Positions 1 to 7,864 of a stretch of DNA of 64,000 nucleotides are shown in pieces (positions within the stretch are counted from its first letter, which is position 1; each line of letters starts with the position of its first letter). Under the pieces are notes generated by a model. That model saw only the letters and a program-made list of their open reading frames with translations. It was not told where the DNA came from and made no database searches. Source of the stretch: an uncultured Lachnospiraceae bacterium (GTDB lineage: Bacteria > Bacillota > Clostridia > Lachnospirales > Lachnospiraceae). The position numbers were made by a program, and so were the translations under genes. The DNA lies in the NCBI GenBank assembly GCA_910588775.1, contig CAJURH010000007.1, positions 25,551 through 89,550 of the forward strand, read 5' to 3'.

Positions 1-1098
1 CACCAACACCAGAGGCAAGAAGCCTGCCACCGCACCCACGCCGTTCATGCAGCTAAGCGCCAACCCCAAAGCCCAGTCAGACGCGCCAATGGATGTAAGG
101 CCGCCCTCCACCAAACCAGTCAACGCGTCCCAGGCTGTCTCCACAATCCCTGCCAGCCACACACCGGGACTTTGCAGGCCCGGAACAAACAGGAAATTCT
201 CACTGAACGTGGCCGCAAATAACAGATACATCACCAACGCGAATATGGGCAACGCCAATACACGGTTGGTCATGATTTTATCCAGCTTGCTGGAACCGGT
301 TTCCGCGTGCCCCTTGTGCGCCTTTTTTACCGCTTTGCCAACTACGTGGACAATGTACTGATACCTTTCGTCCGCTATAACCGCCTCTGCGTCTCCATTG
401 CACTTGCCATCCAGCCTCCCCACGATTTCCTGAATCATCTTCGCCCGGTCTGGCTGCAGGGATTCCAGAATGATTTCGTCCCCCTCCAGTAACTTAATCG
501 CCGTCCAGCGGCGGTCATCCTCCGTGCCTTCGGTCAAATACTCCATCACTTCCTGGATGGCTTCTTCAATATCGTCTCGGAATATGCGGATTTCTTTTGG
601 CGCTTTCTTCTCCTTTGCCACCTCTCGGGCCACTTCCATTAATTCCTTTAATCCTTTCCCTGTTCGGGCCACAATAGGCGTCACCGGAACCCCCAGAATC
701 TCTGAGAGCATTTCGCAGTCGATGGAATCCCCGCGGCTTTCCACCTCATCCATCATATTTACGGCGACCACCGTGGGAATGCCCGTCTCCAGGATCTGCA
801 CGGTCAGATACAGATTCCGCTCAATGCTGGCGCCGTCCACAATGTTGATCACCGCATCGGGCTTTTCTTTCACAATATAATCCCGTGCCACAATCTCCTC
901 CGCCGAATACGGGGAAAGGGAATAGGTCCCCGGCAGATCCAGCACGTGGATTTCCTTATTCTTCCTGTAACTGCCCTCCTTCTTATCAACCGTCACACCG
1001 GGCCAGTTGCCCACATGCTGCTTGGACCCGGTCAACTCATTAAACAGCGTTGTTTTCCCACAGTTTGGGTTTCCCGCCAATGCCACTGTATAAGACAT
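1..1098 (-). CDS. feoB: Ferrous iron transport protein B (N-terminal 366 residues; continues beyond the left edge)
   Basis: GTP-gated inner-membrane Fe(II) transporter. The visible part starts at ATG 1098 and shows an N-terminal Ras-like G domain: P-loop GNPNCGKTT near residue 9, DLPGTYS (G3) near residue 54 and NMMDE (G4) near residue 118. A helical spacer follows, and the first membrane segments begin around residue 285 (after SKLDKIMTNRVLALP). The gene is still open at base 1, so the core transport domain is mostly missing here. It lies 75 bases downstream of feoA in the same direction and is probably transcribed with both feoA genes from the promoter at 1735-1763. Identification is secure; only the C-terminus is unseen. 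Confidence 0.95.
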   Translation of the reverse strand, partial: MSYTVALAGNPNCGKTTLFNELTGSKQHVGNWPGVTVDKKEGSYRKNKEIHVLDLPGTYSLSPYSAEEIVARDYIVKEKPDAVINIVDGASIERNLYLTVQILETGIPTVVAVNMMDEVESRGDSIDCEMLSEILGVPVTPIVARTGKGLKELMEVAREVAKEKKAPKEIRIFRDDIEEAIQEVMEYLTEGTEDDRRWTAIKLLEGDEIILESLQPDRAKMIQEIVGRLDGKCNGDAEAVIADERYQYIVHVVGKAVKKAHKGHAETGSSKLDKIMTNRVLALPIFALVMYLLFAATFSENFLFVPGLQSPGVWLAGIVETAWDALTGLVEGGLTSIGASDWALGLALSCMNGVGAVAGFLPLVLV

Positions 1099-1173
1099 CC
1101 TCCTTAATCCTCCTCAAAAAGTTAGTCACATCTAACCCTCGTCCTTTAAAAAAATCCAGTTGCCCAGATTTTT

Positions 1174-1392
1174 TTATTCTACTACGATTCGCATAGCCTG
1201 GTCTTTGCGAAGACTCAGCTCATAGCCGCGTAAATTCACCTCTATAGGGTCTCCCAGAGGCGCCACTTTCACTACTTTTATCGGGGTGCCTGGCGTCACG
1301 CCCATCTCCATAATCCTTCTTCTGACTGGCCCTTTCTCTCCAAGGGACACAACTCTTCCTTCATCGCCCGGTTTCAAATCTCTCAATGTCAT
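1174..1392 (-). CDS. feoA: FeoA-family iron transport accessory protein (proximal to feoB)
   Basis: A 72-residue SH3-like cytosolic protein that partners FeoB in Fe(II) uptake. The sequence has the family pattern: MTLRDLKPGDEGRVV, then RRRIMEMGVTPGTPI, a central PLGDPIEVNLRGYELSLRK and a short hydrophobic end. The length is usual for FeoA. It sits between a second feoA copy upstream and feoB downstream, all on the minus strand, which supports a feoA-feoA-feoB operon. Confidence 0.93.
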   Translation of the reverse strand: MTLRDLKPGDEGRVVSLGEKGPVRRRIMEMGVTPGTPIKVVKVAPLGDPIEVNLRGYELSLRKDQAMRIVVE

Positions 1393-1432
1393 TTTATCAT
1401 CCTCCTTGCCTGTCTATATATGCCGTCTCAAT

Positions 1433-1645
1433 TTATGCCACGGAAATCTTTGTGGCCAAGCCGCGGTTCAAAGCAATCCTTGCACCTTTGAGCAACAAAA
1501 TCAATCCACTGGGATTCTCCCCCACCACGCGTACCTGTTCCCCTACGGTAAACCCCAGATTCTGAAGATGCTTCTTCATCTCTTCCTTTACGCATAGTCC
1601 TGTGATTGTTCTTGTCTCTCCAATTGTAACCATTGCCAATGCCAT
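1433..1645 (-). CDS. feoA: FeoA-family iron transport accessory protein (first gene of the operon)
   Basis: A second 70-residue FeoA-like protein. It begins MALAMVTIGETRTITGL, carries the LQNLGFTVGEQVRVVGENPSG turn of the SH3-like fold and ends ALNRGLATKISVA. It is clearly diverged from the copy at 1174-1392, so this is not a recent duplication. Tandem feoA genes ahead of feoB are common in Clostridia, and the two may have different roles in FeoB regulation. The start ATG at 1645 is about 60 bases downstream of the Fur-like box and 90 bases from the -10 element. Confidence 0.9.
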   Translation of the reverse strand: MALAMVTIGETRTITGLCVKEEMKKHLQNLGFTVGEQVRVVGENPSGLILLLKGARIALNRGLATKISVA

Positions 1646-1705
1646 AATGATCTCTCTTCCTTTCTACGCTATCCGTCTCGTTGTTTCTCATTATTTTCCT
1701 AGAAT

Positions 1706-1720
1706 TGAGAATAGCTATCA
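1706..1720. promoter_or_regulatory. Candidate Fur box in the feo leader
   Basis: TGAGAATAGCTATCA fits the Fur 7-1-7 inverted repeat (TGATAAT-N-ATTATCA) at 11 of 14 informative positions. It lies just downstream of the feo promoter and upstream of the first feoA, where an iron-responsive repressor would block transcription. Assignment to Fur rather than a DtxR-type repressor is inference. Confidence 0.4.
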
Positions 1721-1726
1721 TTTAGA

Positions 1727-1750
1727 TTAATCCTAGTATATTAGTATTAA
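1727..1750. promoter_or_regulatory. 24-bp imperfect palindrome covering the feo -10 element
   Basis: The 24 bases from TTAATCCTAGTA to TATTAGTATTAA match their own reverse complement at 20 of 24 positions. The palindrome contains the whole -10 hexamer of the feo promoter, the usual place for a repressor operator. Its size suits a metal-dependent regulator of the DtxR/IdeR/MntR kind, but the regulator is not in the window. Confidence 0.5.
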
Positions 1751-1763
1751 TTAATTTTGTCAA
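1735..1763 (-). promoter_or_regulatory. Sigma-A-type promoter of the feoA-feoA-feoB operon
   Basis: On the minus strand a consensus TTGACA (1758-1763) is separated by exactly 17 bases from TATACT (1735-1740). The start codon of the first feoA lies about 90 bases downstream. This is one of the best promoter matches in the window. Confidence 0.8.
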
Positions 1764-1846
1764 GAGTTTACTTAATAATATTTCTCAATAGGAAAAATTA
1801 CCAACGCTGCGCTGACATATTTCGTTTAAGCCATAGAGGAATGCCT

Positions 1847-1882
1847 GAAAAAGCGACCGCCGTTTCCAAAAACAGCCGCCGC
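1847..1882 (-). terminator. Rho-independent terminator after putP
   Basis: Downstream of the putP stop, the minus strand can form a 13-bp GC-rich stem (arms 1870-1882 and 1853-1865, one G-G mismatch and two wobbles, loop TTGG) followed by TTTTT at 1847-1852. It insulates the feo promoter from putP transcription. Confidence 0.8.
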
Positions 1883-1898
1883 CTTCTTTATTACATAA

Positions 1899-3443
1899 TT
1901 AGTCCACAGACTTGCGAACTCGTTCAAACTCGTCCAGGATTTCCTGGGATGGGGCCTTCGTGGCCAGACTGCAGATTACAATCATTAAACTGCTTAAAGC
2001 AAAGCCAACCACCAGGGAGTACAGTCCAGTGACGCTCCCCAGCGTCTGTCCGCCACCCAGAGGAATGTAATCCCAAATAACAACCGCCAGACCGCCTGTG
2101 ATGATTCCCGCCACGGCGCCGGCCAGATTGGTCCGTTTCCAAAACAGTGACAACAACACGATCGGTCCAAAGGCAGAGCCTAAGCCGGCCCATGCGTTAG
2201 AAACCAGACCCATGATGCTGCTGTCCGGGTTCCACGCGATGATAAAGGCCAGAATTGCCACAACCGCCACGGTCACCCTGCTGACACGTAGAACCTTCTT
2301 ACTGTCCGCCTCCGGATGAACATAGCTGCGGTAAATGTCTTCTGATACGGAAGAAGCCGCCACCAGAAGCTGAGAATCCGCCGTGGACATAATGGCCGCC
2401 AAAATCCCACATAAGAAAATGCCGCCTATGAAAGGAAGAGCCAGATCCTTGGTAAACACTTTGGTAATCATCTCGATAAACACACTCTCGGTGGACGCCG
2501 CTCCGTCGCTTCCAAGAATCACCGGATACAGATACGCCCGGCCCAGTACGCCAATAACGCAGGCCGCGCCCAGTGACAGGGCCACCCATACAATGGCAAT
2601 CACCCGGGATTTTCTCAGTTCTTTCTCATTTTTCACCGCCATGAAACGGGTCAAAATGTGGGGCATTCCGCAATACCCCAAGCCCCAGGCCAACTGGGAA
2701 ATGATGTCAATAGCGCGATAGGGCTCCCCGCCGTTGGAAAACAGGCTCAAATACGCATCCGCTCCCCCGGCCACCCCGCTTTGCACCAGCATATCGCTTA
2801 AACTTCCATCAAGAAGCGTCCAGGCCACAATGGGAACGGCCAGAAGTCCAATCAGCATCAGAGTTCCCTGGATAAAGTCCGTGGTGCAAACCGCCATAAA
2901 ACCGCCCATAAATGTATACGCCAGAATAACCAGCGCGCCGATGGCAAGCGCCAAATGATAGTCCAGGCCAAATACAGAGTGGAAAAGAGTTCCCCCTGCA
3001 GCCAGCGCCGAAGCTGTATACACCAGGAAGAAAACCACAATCACCACAGAAGAAACCAGAAGCAAAATCCTTTTCTCATCCCGGAAACGGTTTTCAAAAT
3101 AAGCCGGCAGCGTCAGGGAATTATTCGCCTCAATGGTATACCGGCGCAGCCTTCCCGAAATAAAAATCCAGTTACAGACCGTACCGATGAACAGGCCGAT
3201 GGCAATCCAGGACTGCCCGGTTCCCATGGCGTACACCGCGCCAGGCAAGCCCATTAGCAGCCAACCGCTCATATCCGAAGCCTGCGCGGAGAGAGCCGCC
3301 ACCCATCCCCCCAGGCCGCGCCCGCCCAGGAAATAATCCTCTGCGTTGCTGGTTTTCTTCATGTACACAGCGCCAATGACCACCATAATCACCAGATAAA
3401 TAACAAAAGCCGATAAAATAATTAATGTTGTGCCTCCACTCAA
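1899..3443 (-). CDS. putP: Sodium/proline symporter, SSS family
   Basis: Membrane symporter taking up L-proline with Na+. The 514 residues show the PutP layout of about 13 membrane helices. Family signatures are present: NAEDYFLGGRGLGGWVAALS after helix I, ASDMSGWLLMGLPGAVYAMG, and a conserved helix with STADSQLLVAASSVSED. The start is a TTG at 3443, preceded by GGAGGAGAAAGAT; no ATG fits the conserved N-terminus. The TTG overlaps the TGA stop of the DUF5662 gene, so the two are probably translationally coupled. It is last in an exoA - debranching-like - DUF5662 - putP unit and is followed by a clear terminator. Confidence 0.93.
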   Translation of the reverse strand: MSGGTTLIILSAFVIYLVIMVVIGAVYMKKTSNAEDYFLGGRGLGGWVAALSAQASDMSGWLLMGLPGAVYAMGTGQSWIAIGLFIGTVCNWIFISGRLRRYTIEANNSLTLPAYFENRFRDEKRILLLVSSVVIVVFFLVYTASALAAGGTLFHSVFGLDYHLALAIGALVILAYTFMGGFMAVCTTDFIQGTLMLIGLLAVPIVAWTLLDGSLSDMLVQSGVAGGADAYLSLFSNGGEPYRAIDIISQLAWGLGYCGMPHILTRFMAVKNEKELRKSRVIAIVWVALSLGAACVIGVLGRAYLYPVILGSDGAASTESVFIEMITKVFTKDLALPFIGGIFLCGILAAIMSTADSQLLVAASSVSEDIYRSYVHPEADSKKVLRVSRVTVAVVAILAFIIAWNPDSSIMGLVSNAWAGLGSAFGPIVLLSLFWKRTNLAGAVAGIITGGLAVVIWDYIPLGGGQTLGSVTGLYSLVVGFALSSLMIVICSLATKAPSQEILDEFERVRKSVD

Positions 3444-4003
3444 ATCTTTCTCCTCCTTCTCTTCCTCTTGCCCTTCGGCAGATAAACCCGCCGTATGTAG
3501 GCAAATGTTTTCTCTTCCCCTTGCTGCGCCAGCATCGTAAGCAGCCCCTCCAGCTCGCGCTTGGTTTTCCTGTGTATGAACCAGAGACGGTCCTTGTTCT
3601 TCAGGTAATACTCCAGCGGGGCCGAATCCGTATACGTATCTCCATTGTAATTTCTGCAGGCGCTGATCCGGTCCATAACCATCTCCGCGATATACCTGCG
3701 TGGCATGGGAACGCCGGCAATCACTGTTTCCGTCCCTATCGCATAGTCCACCCAGTATTCAAAGTGATGGCGGTTTCGTCCTTTATGATGCAGCCACGCC
3801 GTGGACACGCCCCTCGCCTCCCGTTCCCCGTTGTTGGGACTTCTAAAGCCTTGGTAATATTTACACCCCACCAGAAATTCCGTGGGCGAATATTTGGACA
3901 GGTCATGAAGCAGGCCCTGCTTATACAGGCCCACTCGAAAACAATACTTCATCACCATCCATTTATGACGGGTTATGGTCTTAAAATGCTTCCAGGGATG
4001 CAT
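3440..4003 (-). CDS. DUF5662 family protein
   Basis: A 187-residue soluble protein of unknown function. The start at ATG 4003 has an AAGGAGG site 8 bases upstream; a longer upstream reading without a site is rejected. The protein is rich in His, Tyr and Trp: HFKTITRHKWMV near the start, GLLHDLSKYSPTEF, LHHKGRNRHHFEYW near residue 71, and a very basic end KGKRKRRRRKI. The spaced HD and HHFEYW motifs resemble a metal-binding helical pocket such as HD-type folds, but that is inference. The stop overlaps the putP start by two bases. DUF5662 proteins are widespread in gut Clostridia and phages of that group. Confidence 0.75.
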   Translation of the reverse strand: MHPWKHFKTITRHKWMVMKYCFRVGLYKQGLLHDLSKYSPTEFLVGCKYYQGFRSPNNGEREARGVSTAWLHHKGRNRHHFEYWVDYAIGTETVIAGVPMPRRYIAEMVMDRISACRNYNGDTYTDSAPLEYYLKNKDRLWFIHRKTKRELEGLLTMLAQQGEEKTFAYIRRVYLPKGKRKRRRRKI

Positions 4004-4025
4004 GGCGTGACAACCTCCTTTATTC

Positions 4026-5885
4026 TCACATTGAAACAGACTCACTGTCGGCGCACAGCGCCACAATGGTGCGGGCCGGAACCAGGACAAAATCATCCTC
4101 GAACCGCGGTTTCTCCTGCTCTTCCTCCACACAGGTCTTAAGCGCGACCGTCCAGACCATTTTATCCGGGAGATGGGGAAGCGCCAGCCGCTGGGATTCC
4201 CAGTGAAGATTGCAAGCCAGATAGAGAAATCCCTGCGCCTGGTCACCTTCACTGCCATAGCCCTCACAATACATAATTCCAATCTGTCTGCTGACCGGCT
4301 CCAGATCTCCGTACCAGGCCCTCTGGCCGTGGTAAGAAATGTCCGGATACCCCAAGGATCGGTAATCCACGCCCTGGGGCTCCTGGCGCATGTGAAGAGT
4401 CTTATGGCTTTTTCGAAATGAAATGGCCTCTTTTACAAATTCCACCAGATCTTGGTTCCGCTTCGCCCGGCTCCAGTCCACCCATCCAATCTCATTGTCC
4501 TGGCAGTAGGCATTGTTATTGCCCTGCTGGGAATTGCCGAACTCATCCCCGCCATAGATTAAGGGAACGCCCTGGCTGAACAGCGTCATCAGGAAAGCAT
4601 TCCGCACCTGGCGGGCGCGCAGCATGCGAATGGATTTCTTCCGGGTCTGCCCCTCCACGCCACAATTCCAAGAATAATTATGGGTAACCCCATCCTGATT
4701 TCCCTCCATATTGGCTTCGTTGTGCTTGCGCTCATAACTTACCAGATCCTGCAAAGTGAACCCATCCTGGCTGACCATATAATTGACTACCGCGTGCCCT
4801 TTCGGATTCCTGCGCATCCGGTTCAGCGCCGGCTCCAGAGAATCTTCATCCCCTTTCAGCCATCTGCGCATATCCTGCTTAAAGCCTTCGTTGCATTCCG
4901 CCAGGTTTTTGTCCCCGGGCGCCCATTGTCCGTCTGCCTCACCTGCATCCACCGCGCCGAACAGCAACTTTGTTTGGCTTAGCAGAGGGTCCCCCGCCAG
5001 CAGATTTCTGGGAACCCCGTCTCCAATCAGATGAAAACCATCCACATGGTACTGCATTTTCCAGTGACGGATCACAGCGGCAGCCATTCCGGGATTGCAC
5101 CCCACTGGGAAATAAAACTCCATGATGCATTCCAGGCCCGCCTTGTGAAGGGCCGCCACCAGATCCTGAAATTCCTGTATGGGATCTGCACTGTGGCTAT
5201 ACGCCGCCTTAGGCGCAAAATAATACCCCCTCGTATAGCCCCAGAAATTCAGCGCGAACTTGTCCTTCATTTTATAGACATACTCCAGAGGCATCTCCTC
5301 TGGCGCCATAACCTCTCGGAATTCATAGGCGGGCATCAACTCTAGGGCCGTGATTCCCAGATCCCGGAAATAGGGGATTTTCTCCTGAAGCCCCGCAAAA
5401 GTGCCCTTACAGCGAACCCGGGAATTCCTGTGCATGGTGTAGCCGCGCACATGCACCTTGTAAATCACCGTGTCTTCATAGGGCGTCCATGGACGGCTTT
5501 CTTCCTCCCAGGACAGTCGGCTGACCGGAAAAATGCCGCAGCGCACTTTATGGGGCTGACTGGGGTCCGCAAGCTCACCGAACGCCCCCGTTCCCCGCAG
5601 AACCGCCGCATAAGCGTCCTGCGACACCCGCTGCCCAATACGGTAATTGTATTCATAATCTTCCAGATCGACTCCTGAAACGCACACTGCGTACACACTG
5701 CCCGTCCTGTACTGTTCTGGCAAGGCAAATTCCCACTGGGGTTTCAAATCCCCCTTTTTATAAATCAATAAACTCACTTCTTCGCCATCCGGCGCGCACA
5801 GGGCAAAATTATACCCATCCTCCATCCTCGTAACTCCCAACACTCTGGGGTTTCCCTTCTTCAAGCTTAACTTTTGATCCTCCAT
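4026..5885 (-). CDS. Glycogen-debranching-enzyme (GlgX/isoamylase)-like protein, GH13 catalytic residues lost
   Basis: A 619-residue protein with the architecture of bacterial debranching enzymes: an N-terminal CBM48-like beta domain (about 12-95), an (alpha/beta)8-like region (about 130-490) and a C-terminal beta domain. Non-catalytic blocks are well kept, e.g. WGYTRGYYFAPKAAYS and GGDEFGNSQQGNNNAYCQDN. The catalytic blocks are not. Region I (VVYNH in active enzymes) reads IMEFYFPVG near 254. Region II (DGFRFDLA) reads DGFHLIGDG at 282-290, so the nucleophile Asp and its Arg are gone. Region III lacks the AEPW acid/base motif. Region IV reads SQDGFT instead of AHDGFT. It is probably inactive as a hydrolase and may bind glucan. 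Start at ATG 5885 behind AAGGAGG. Confidence 0.85.
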   Translation of the reverse strand: MEDQKLSLKKGNPRVLGVTRMEDGYNFALCAPDGEEVSLLIYKKGDLKPQWEFALPEQYRTGSVYAVCVSGVDLEDYEYNYRIGQRVSQDAYAAVLRGTGAFGELADPSQPHKVRCGIFPVSRLSWEEESRPWTPYEDTVIYKVHVRGYTMHRNSRVRCKGTFAGLQEKIPYFRDLGITALELMPAYEFREVMAPEEMPLEYVYKMKDKFALNFWGYTRGYYFAPKAAYSHSADPIQEFQDLVAALHKAGLECIMEFYFPVGCNPGMAAAVIRHWKMQYHVDGFHLIGDGVPRNLLAGDPLLSQTKLLFGAVDAGEADGQWAPGDKNLAECNEGFKQDMRRWLKGDEDSLEPALNRMRRNPKGHAVVNYMVSQDGFTLQDLVSYERKHNEANMEGNQDGVTHNYSWNCGVEGQTRKKSIRMLRARQVRNAFLMTLFSQGVPLIYGGDEFGNSQQGNNNAYCQDNEIGWVDWSRAKRNQDLVEFVKEAISFRKSHKTLHMRQEPQGVDYRSLGYPDISYHGQRAWYGDLEPVSRQIGIMYCEGYGSEGDQAQGFLYLACNLHWESQRLALPHLPDKMVWTVALKTCVEEEQEKPRFEDDFVLVPARTIVALCADSESVSM

Positions 5886-5917
5886 ACGGGCCTCCTTATG
5901 GCAGTTACTTTTGTTTT

Positions 5918-6673
5918 TTATAAATCCAGCGTAAGCTCCACGGGGCAATGGTCGGACCCCATAACTTCGCTTAAGATTTTCGCATCCTGCAAAGCTTCTT
6001 TAAGCTCCGGCGACACGCAGAAATAGTCGATGCGCCATCCCGCATTCCGGGCACGGGAATTAAAGCGGTAAGACCACCAGGAATAGGCTCCCTCCAGGTC
6101 AGGGTGAAAATACCGAAACGTATCAATAAATCCGCTCTCCAGAACTTTGGTAAAACACGCTCTCTCCTCATCAGAAAAGCCGGCGTTTTTGCGGTTGCTC
6201 TTGGGATTTTTCAAATCAATCTCCTGGTGGGCCACATTCAAATCTCCACAGAAAACCACTGGACGCCTCTCATTTAACCCCTGCAAATACTGAAGAAAAT
6301 CCCTCTCCCAGTCCATCCGGTACGAGAGCCTGGCCAGTCCATCCTGGGAATTGGGCGTATATACATTCACCAGATAAAAGTCCGGAAACTCCAGGGTAAT
6401 CACCCGGCCCTCCTGATCATGCTCCTCTATGCCAATGCCATAATCCACACGCAGAGGTTCCTCTCTGGTAAACACCGCCGTGCCGGAATAACCTTTCTTC
6501 ACCGCACTGTTCCAATACTGATTGTACCCCGGCAATGACAGCTCCACCTGGCCCCCCTGGCATTTACTCTCCTGAATGCAGAAAATATCCGCGTCCGCTT
6601 CCCTGAAAAAATCTTCAAATCCCTTCTTCAGGCAGGCACGTATGCCGTTCACATTCCAAGAAATTAATTTCAT
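5918..6673 (-). CDS. exoA: Exodeoxyribonuclease III / AP endonuclease
   Basis: Mg-dependent nuclease of the EEP fold acting at abasic sites in base-excision repair. The 251 residues contain the family motifs in order: MKLISWNVNGIRA, IFCIQESKCQ with the metal Glu, VVFCGDLNVAHQEIDL, a WWSYRFNSR(A)RNAGWRIDYFCVS block and the final GSDHCPVELTL catalytic Asp-His. The start is ATG 6673, because the bases before it (GGAGGAG) form the ribosome binding site. It is first in the unit that continues to putP, behind the promoter at 6708-6736. Confidence 0.95.
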   Translation of the reverse strand: MKLISWNVNGIRACLKKGFEDFFREADADIFCIQESKCQGGQVELSLPGYNQYWNSAVKKGYSGTAVFTREEPLRVDYGIGIEEHDQEGRVITLEFPDFYLVNVYTPNSQDGLARLSYRMDWERDFLQYLQGLNERRPVVFCGDLNVAHQEIDLKNPKSNRKNAGFSDEERACFTKVLESGFIDTFRYFHPDLEGAYSWWSYRFNSRARNAGWRIDYFCVSPELKEALQDAKILSEVMGSDHCPVELTLDL

Positions 6674-6707
6674 ATTCTCCTCCACTGGTAAAATTTGTTA
6701 CAATAAT

Positions 6708-6736
6708 ATTATAGATTTTTTCACTAAACCTTGCAA
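6708..6736 (-). promoter_or_regulatory. Promoter of the exoA-putP unit
   Basis: On the minus strand TTGCAA (6731-6736) is followed after exactly 17 bases by a perfect TATAAT (6708-6713), about 35 bases ahead of the exoA start. TTGCAA is its own reverse complement and also serves as the -35 of the opposing promoter. Confidence 0.7.
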
Positions 6737-6759
6737 TCCCCTAATTTATCTGTTAAAGT
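6731..6759 (+). promoter_or_regulatory. Candidate promoter of the DUF1292 gene
   Basis: The same TTGCAA (6731-6736), read on the plus strand, is followed after 17 bases by TAAAGT (6754-6759), about 55 bases before the DUF1292 start. It is a weaker match than its divergent partner. Confidence 0.45.
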
Positions 6760-6812
6760 TAATGTAAGAATTAATCTTATAGAAACAGATATTTAAAAAG
6801 CGAGGAAAAAAT

Positions 6813-7214
6813 ATGAGTGAAGAAAATAAAATCCAAAACCTGGGCGGAGACGGCTGCTCTCCTGTAGACTGCGCTTCCTGCACCAGCAACTGTTCATCCA
6901 ATCCCAACCTGGGCAATTCCAATTCTCCCAGCACCATTACGCTGACCATGGAAGACGACACGGAAGTGGACTGCGCCATCCTTACGGTATTCCCGGTGGA
7001 CAAGAAAGAATATATTGCCCTCCTGCCTTTAGACAACCAGGGCCACAACAAGGATGGCGAAGTATTCTTATACGCATTCAGCAAGACCGAGCAGGGTGAC
7101 CCCATTCTGGCCAACATCGAAGACGACGGAGAATACCAGGCGGCATCCCAAGCATTTGAACGAATTCTGGAAAACGCCCGGAAAGAAGAGGAAGCCGGCG
7201 TTCCAATCGAATAA
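6813..7214 (+). CDS. DUF1292 domain protein with N-terminal cysteine cluster
   Basis: A 133-residue acidic cytosolic protein. The C-terminal two thirds match the DUF1292 pattern: TITLTMEDDTEVDCAILTVF, then KKEYIALLPLD, EVFLYAF, and the final DDGEYQAASQAFERIL. The N-terminal 35 residues carry a Cys cluster (GCSPVDCASCTSNCSS: C-x4-C-x2-C-x3-C) that could bind a metal, which not all family members have. The gene stands alone on the plus strand, divergent from exoA and convergent with dut. Biochemical function is unknown. Confidence 0.8.
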   Translation: MSEENKIQNLGGDGCSPVDCASCTSNCSSNPNLGNSNSPSTITLTMEDDTEVDCAILTVFPVDKKEYIALLPLDNQGHNKDGEVFLYAFSKTEQGDPILANIEDDGEYQAASQAFERILENARKEEEAGVPIE

Positions 7215-7227
7215 CGCAAGTTTTCAA

Positions 7228-7252
7228 AAAAGGGGGAGGACATCCCCCTTTT
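7228..7252. terminator. Bidirectional terminator between the DUF1292 gene and dut
   Basis: A 10-bp stem AAAAGGGGGA/TCCCCCTTTT with loop GGACA lies between two convergent stops. The A-run on one side and T-run on the other give a U-tract in both directions. Confidence 0.85.
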
Positions 7253-7263
7253 CGTCTGCCTTC

Positions 7264-7776
7264 CTACTGTGAAAAGGTAGTGCTCCCCAGCCCGCCGTTT
7301 CTTATGCCAGACGCGTCGTCGTCCACCGTAATGCCGTATTCCAGGAAAATCCCCTGCATGAATCCGGTTCCGGCCGCGATGGTCAGCGTTTTGCCTTCCC
7401 GGCTGTCGTTGGTGATTTTCGCCTGAATATGCCCTTCGTTATCGGAATAGAAATAATCGCTGTCGATTACCCCCACAGTGTTATCCAACTGCATGCGATA
7501 CTTAAATCCCAAACCGCTTCTTGGATAACAGGTCAACACCCAGCTCTCGTCCATCTCCACCCGGATTCCTGTGAACACTTTCGTCCCTTCCCCCGGCTGC
7601 AAAACAATATCCACAGGCGCATAGAAGTCGTAACCGGCGCTGCCCTTGGTGGCCCTTTGGGGCAACTGGATTTTCCGATAGATTACCTCCAGATCCTCCC
7701 GGCTGCCATATGCATTTTCCCAGTCTTCCCGAAAACGCTGAAAACTCACTTTATGAAATTTCCCGATTCTTTTCAT
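7264..7776 (-). CDS. dut: Deoxyuridine 5'-triphosphate nucleotidohydrolase (dUTPase)
   Basis: Trimeric enzyme converting dUTP to dUMP and pyrophosphate, which keeps uracil out of DNA and supplies dTTP synthesis. The 170 residues contain the dUTPase motifs: GSAGYDFYAP (motif 1), PRSGLGFK (motif 2), DNTVGVIDSDY (motif 3, catalytic Asp), an IQAKITND stretch, and the C-terminal RNGGLGSTTF arm (motif 5). About 30 extra N-terminal residues precede the usual core, as in related clostridial dUTPases. It lies downstream of nrdG, a sensible pairing of deoxynucleotide genes. Start ATG 7776 is preceded by GAGAGGAG. Confidence 0.93.
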   Translation of the reverse strand: MKRIGKFHKVSFQRFREDWENAYGSREDLEVIYRKIQLPQRATKGSAGYDFYAPVDIVLQPGEGTKVFTGIRVEMDESWVLTCYPRSGLGFKYRMQLDNTVGVIDSDYFYSDNEGHIQAKITNDSREGKTLTIAAGTGFMQGIFLEYGITVDDDASGIRNGGLGSTTFSQ

Positions 7777-7805
7777 GGCGTCTCCTCTCTTCCAGCGCTT
7801 TTAGA

Positions 7806-7855
7806 CAATCGCGAAACATTCATTTCGTTAATCTAAGTTTGTTCCACAATCGCAA
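7806..7855. repeat. Partial copy of a dispersed intergenic repeat (copy A)
   Basis: Lies between dut and nrdG. The stretch from AATCGCGAAA through CATTTCGTTAATCTAAGTTTG aligns with the left end of the 133-bp copy at 19025-19157, and it closes with CACAATCGC. The central stem of the full copies is missing, so this is a short or decayed form. Confidence 0.5.
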
Positions 7856-7864
7856 AGCTGTATT

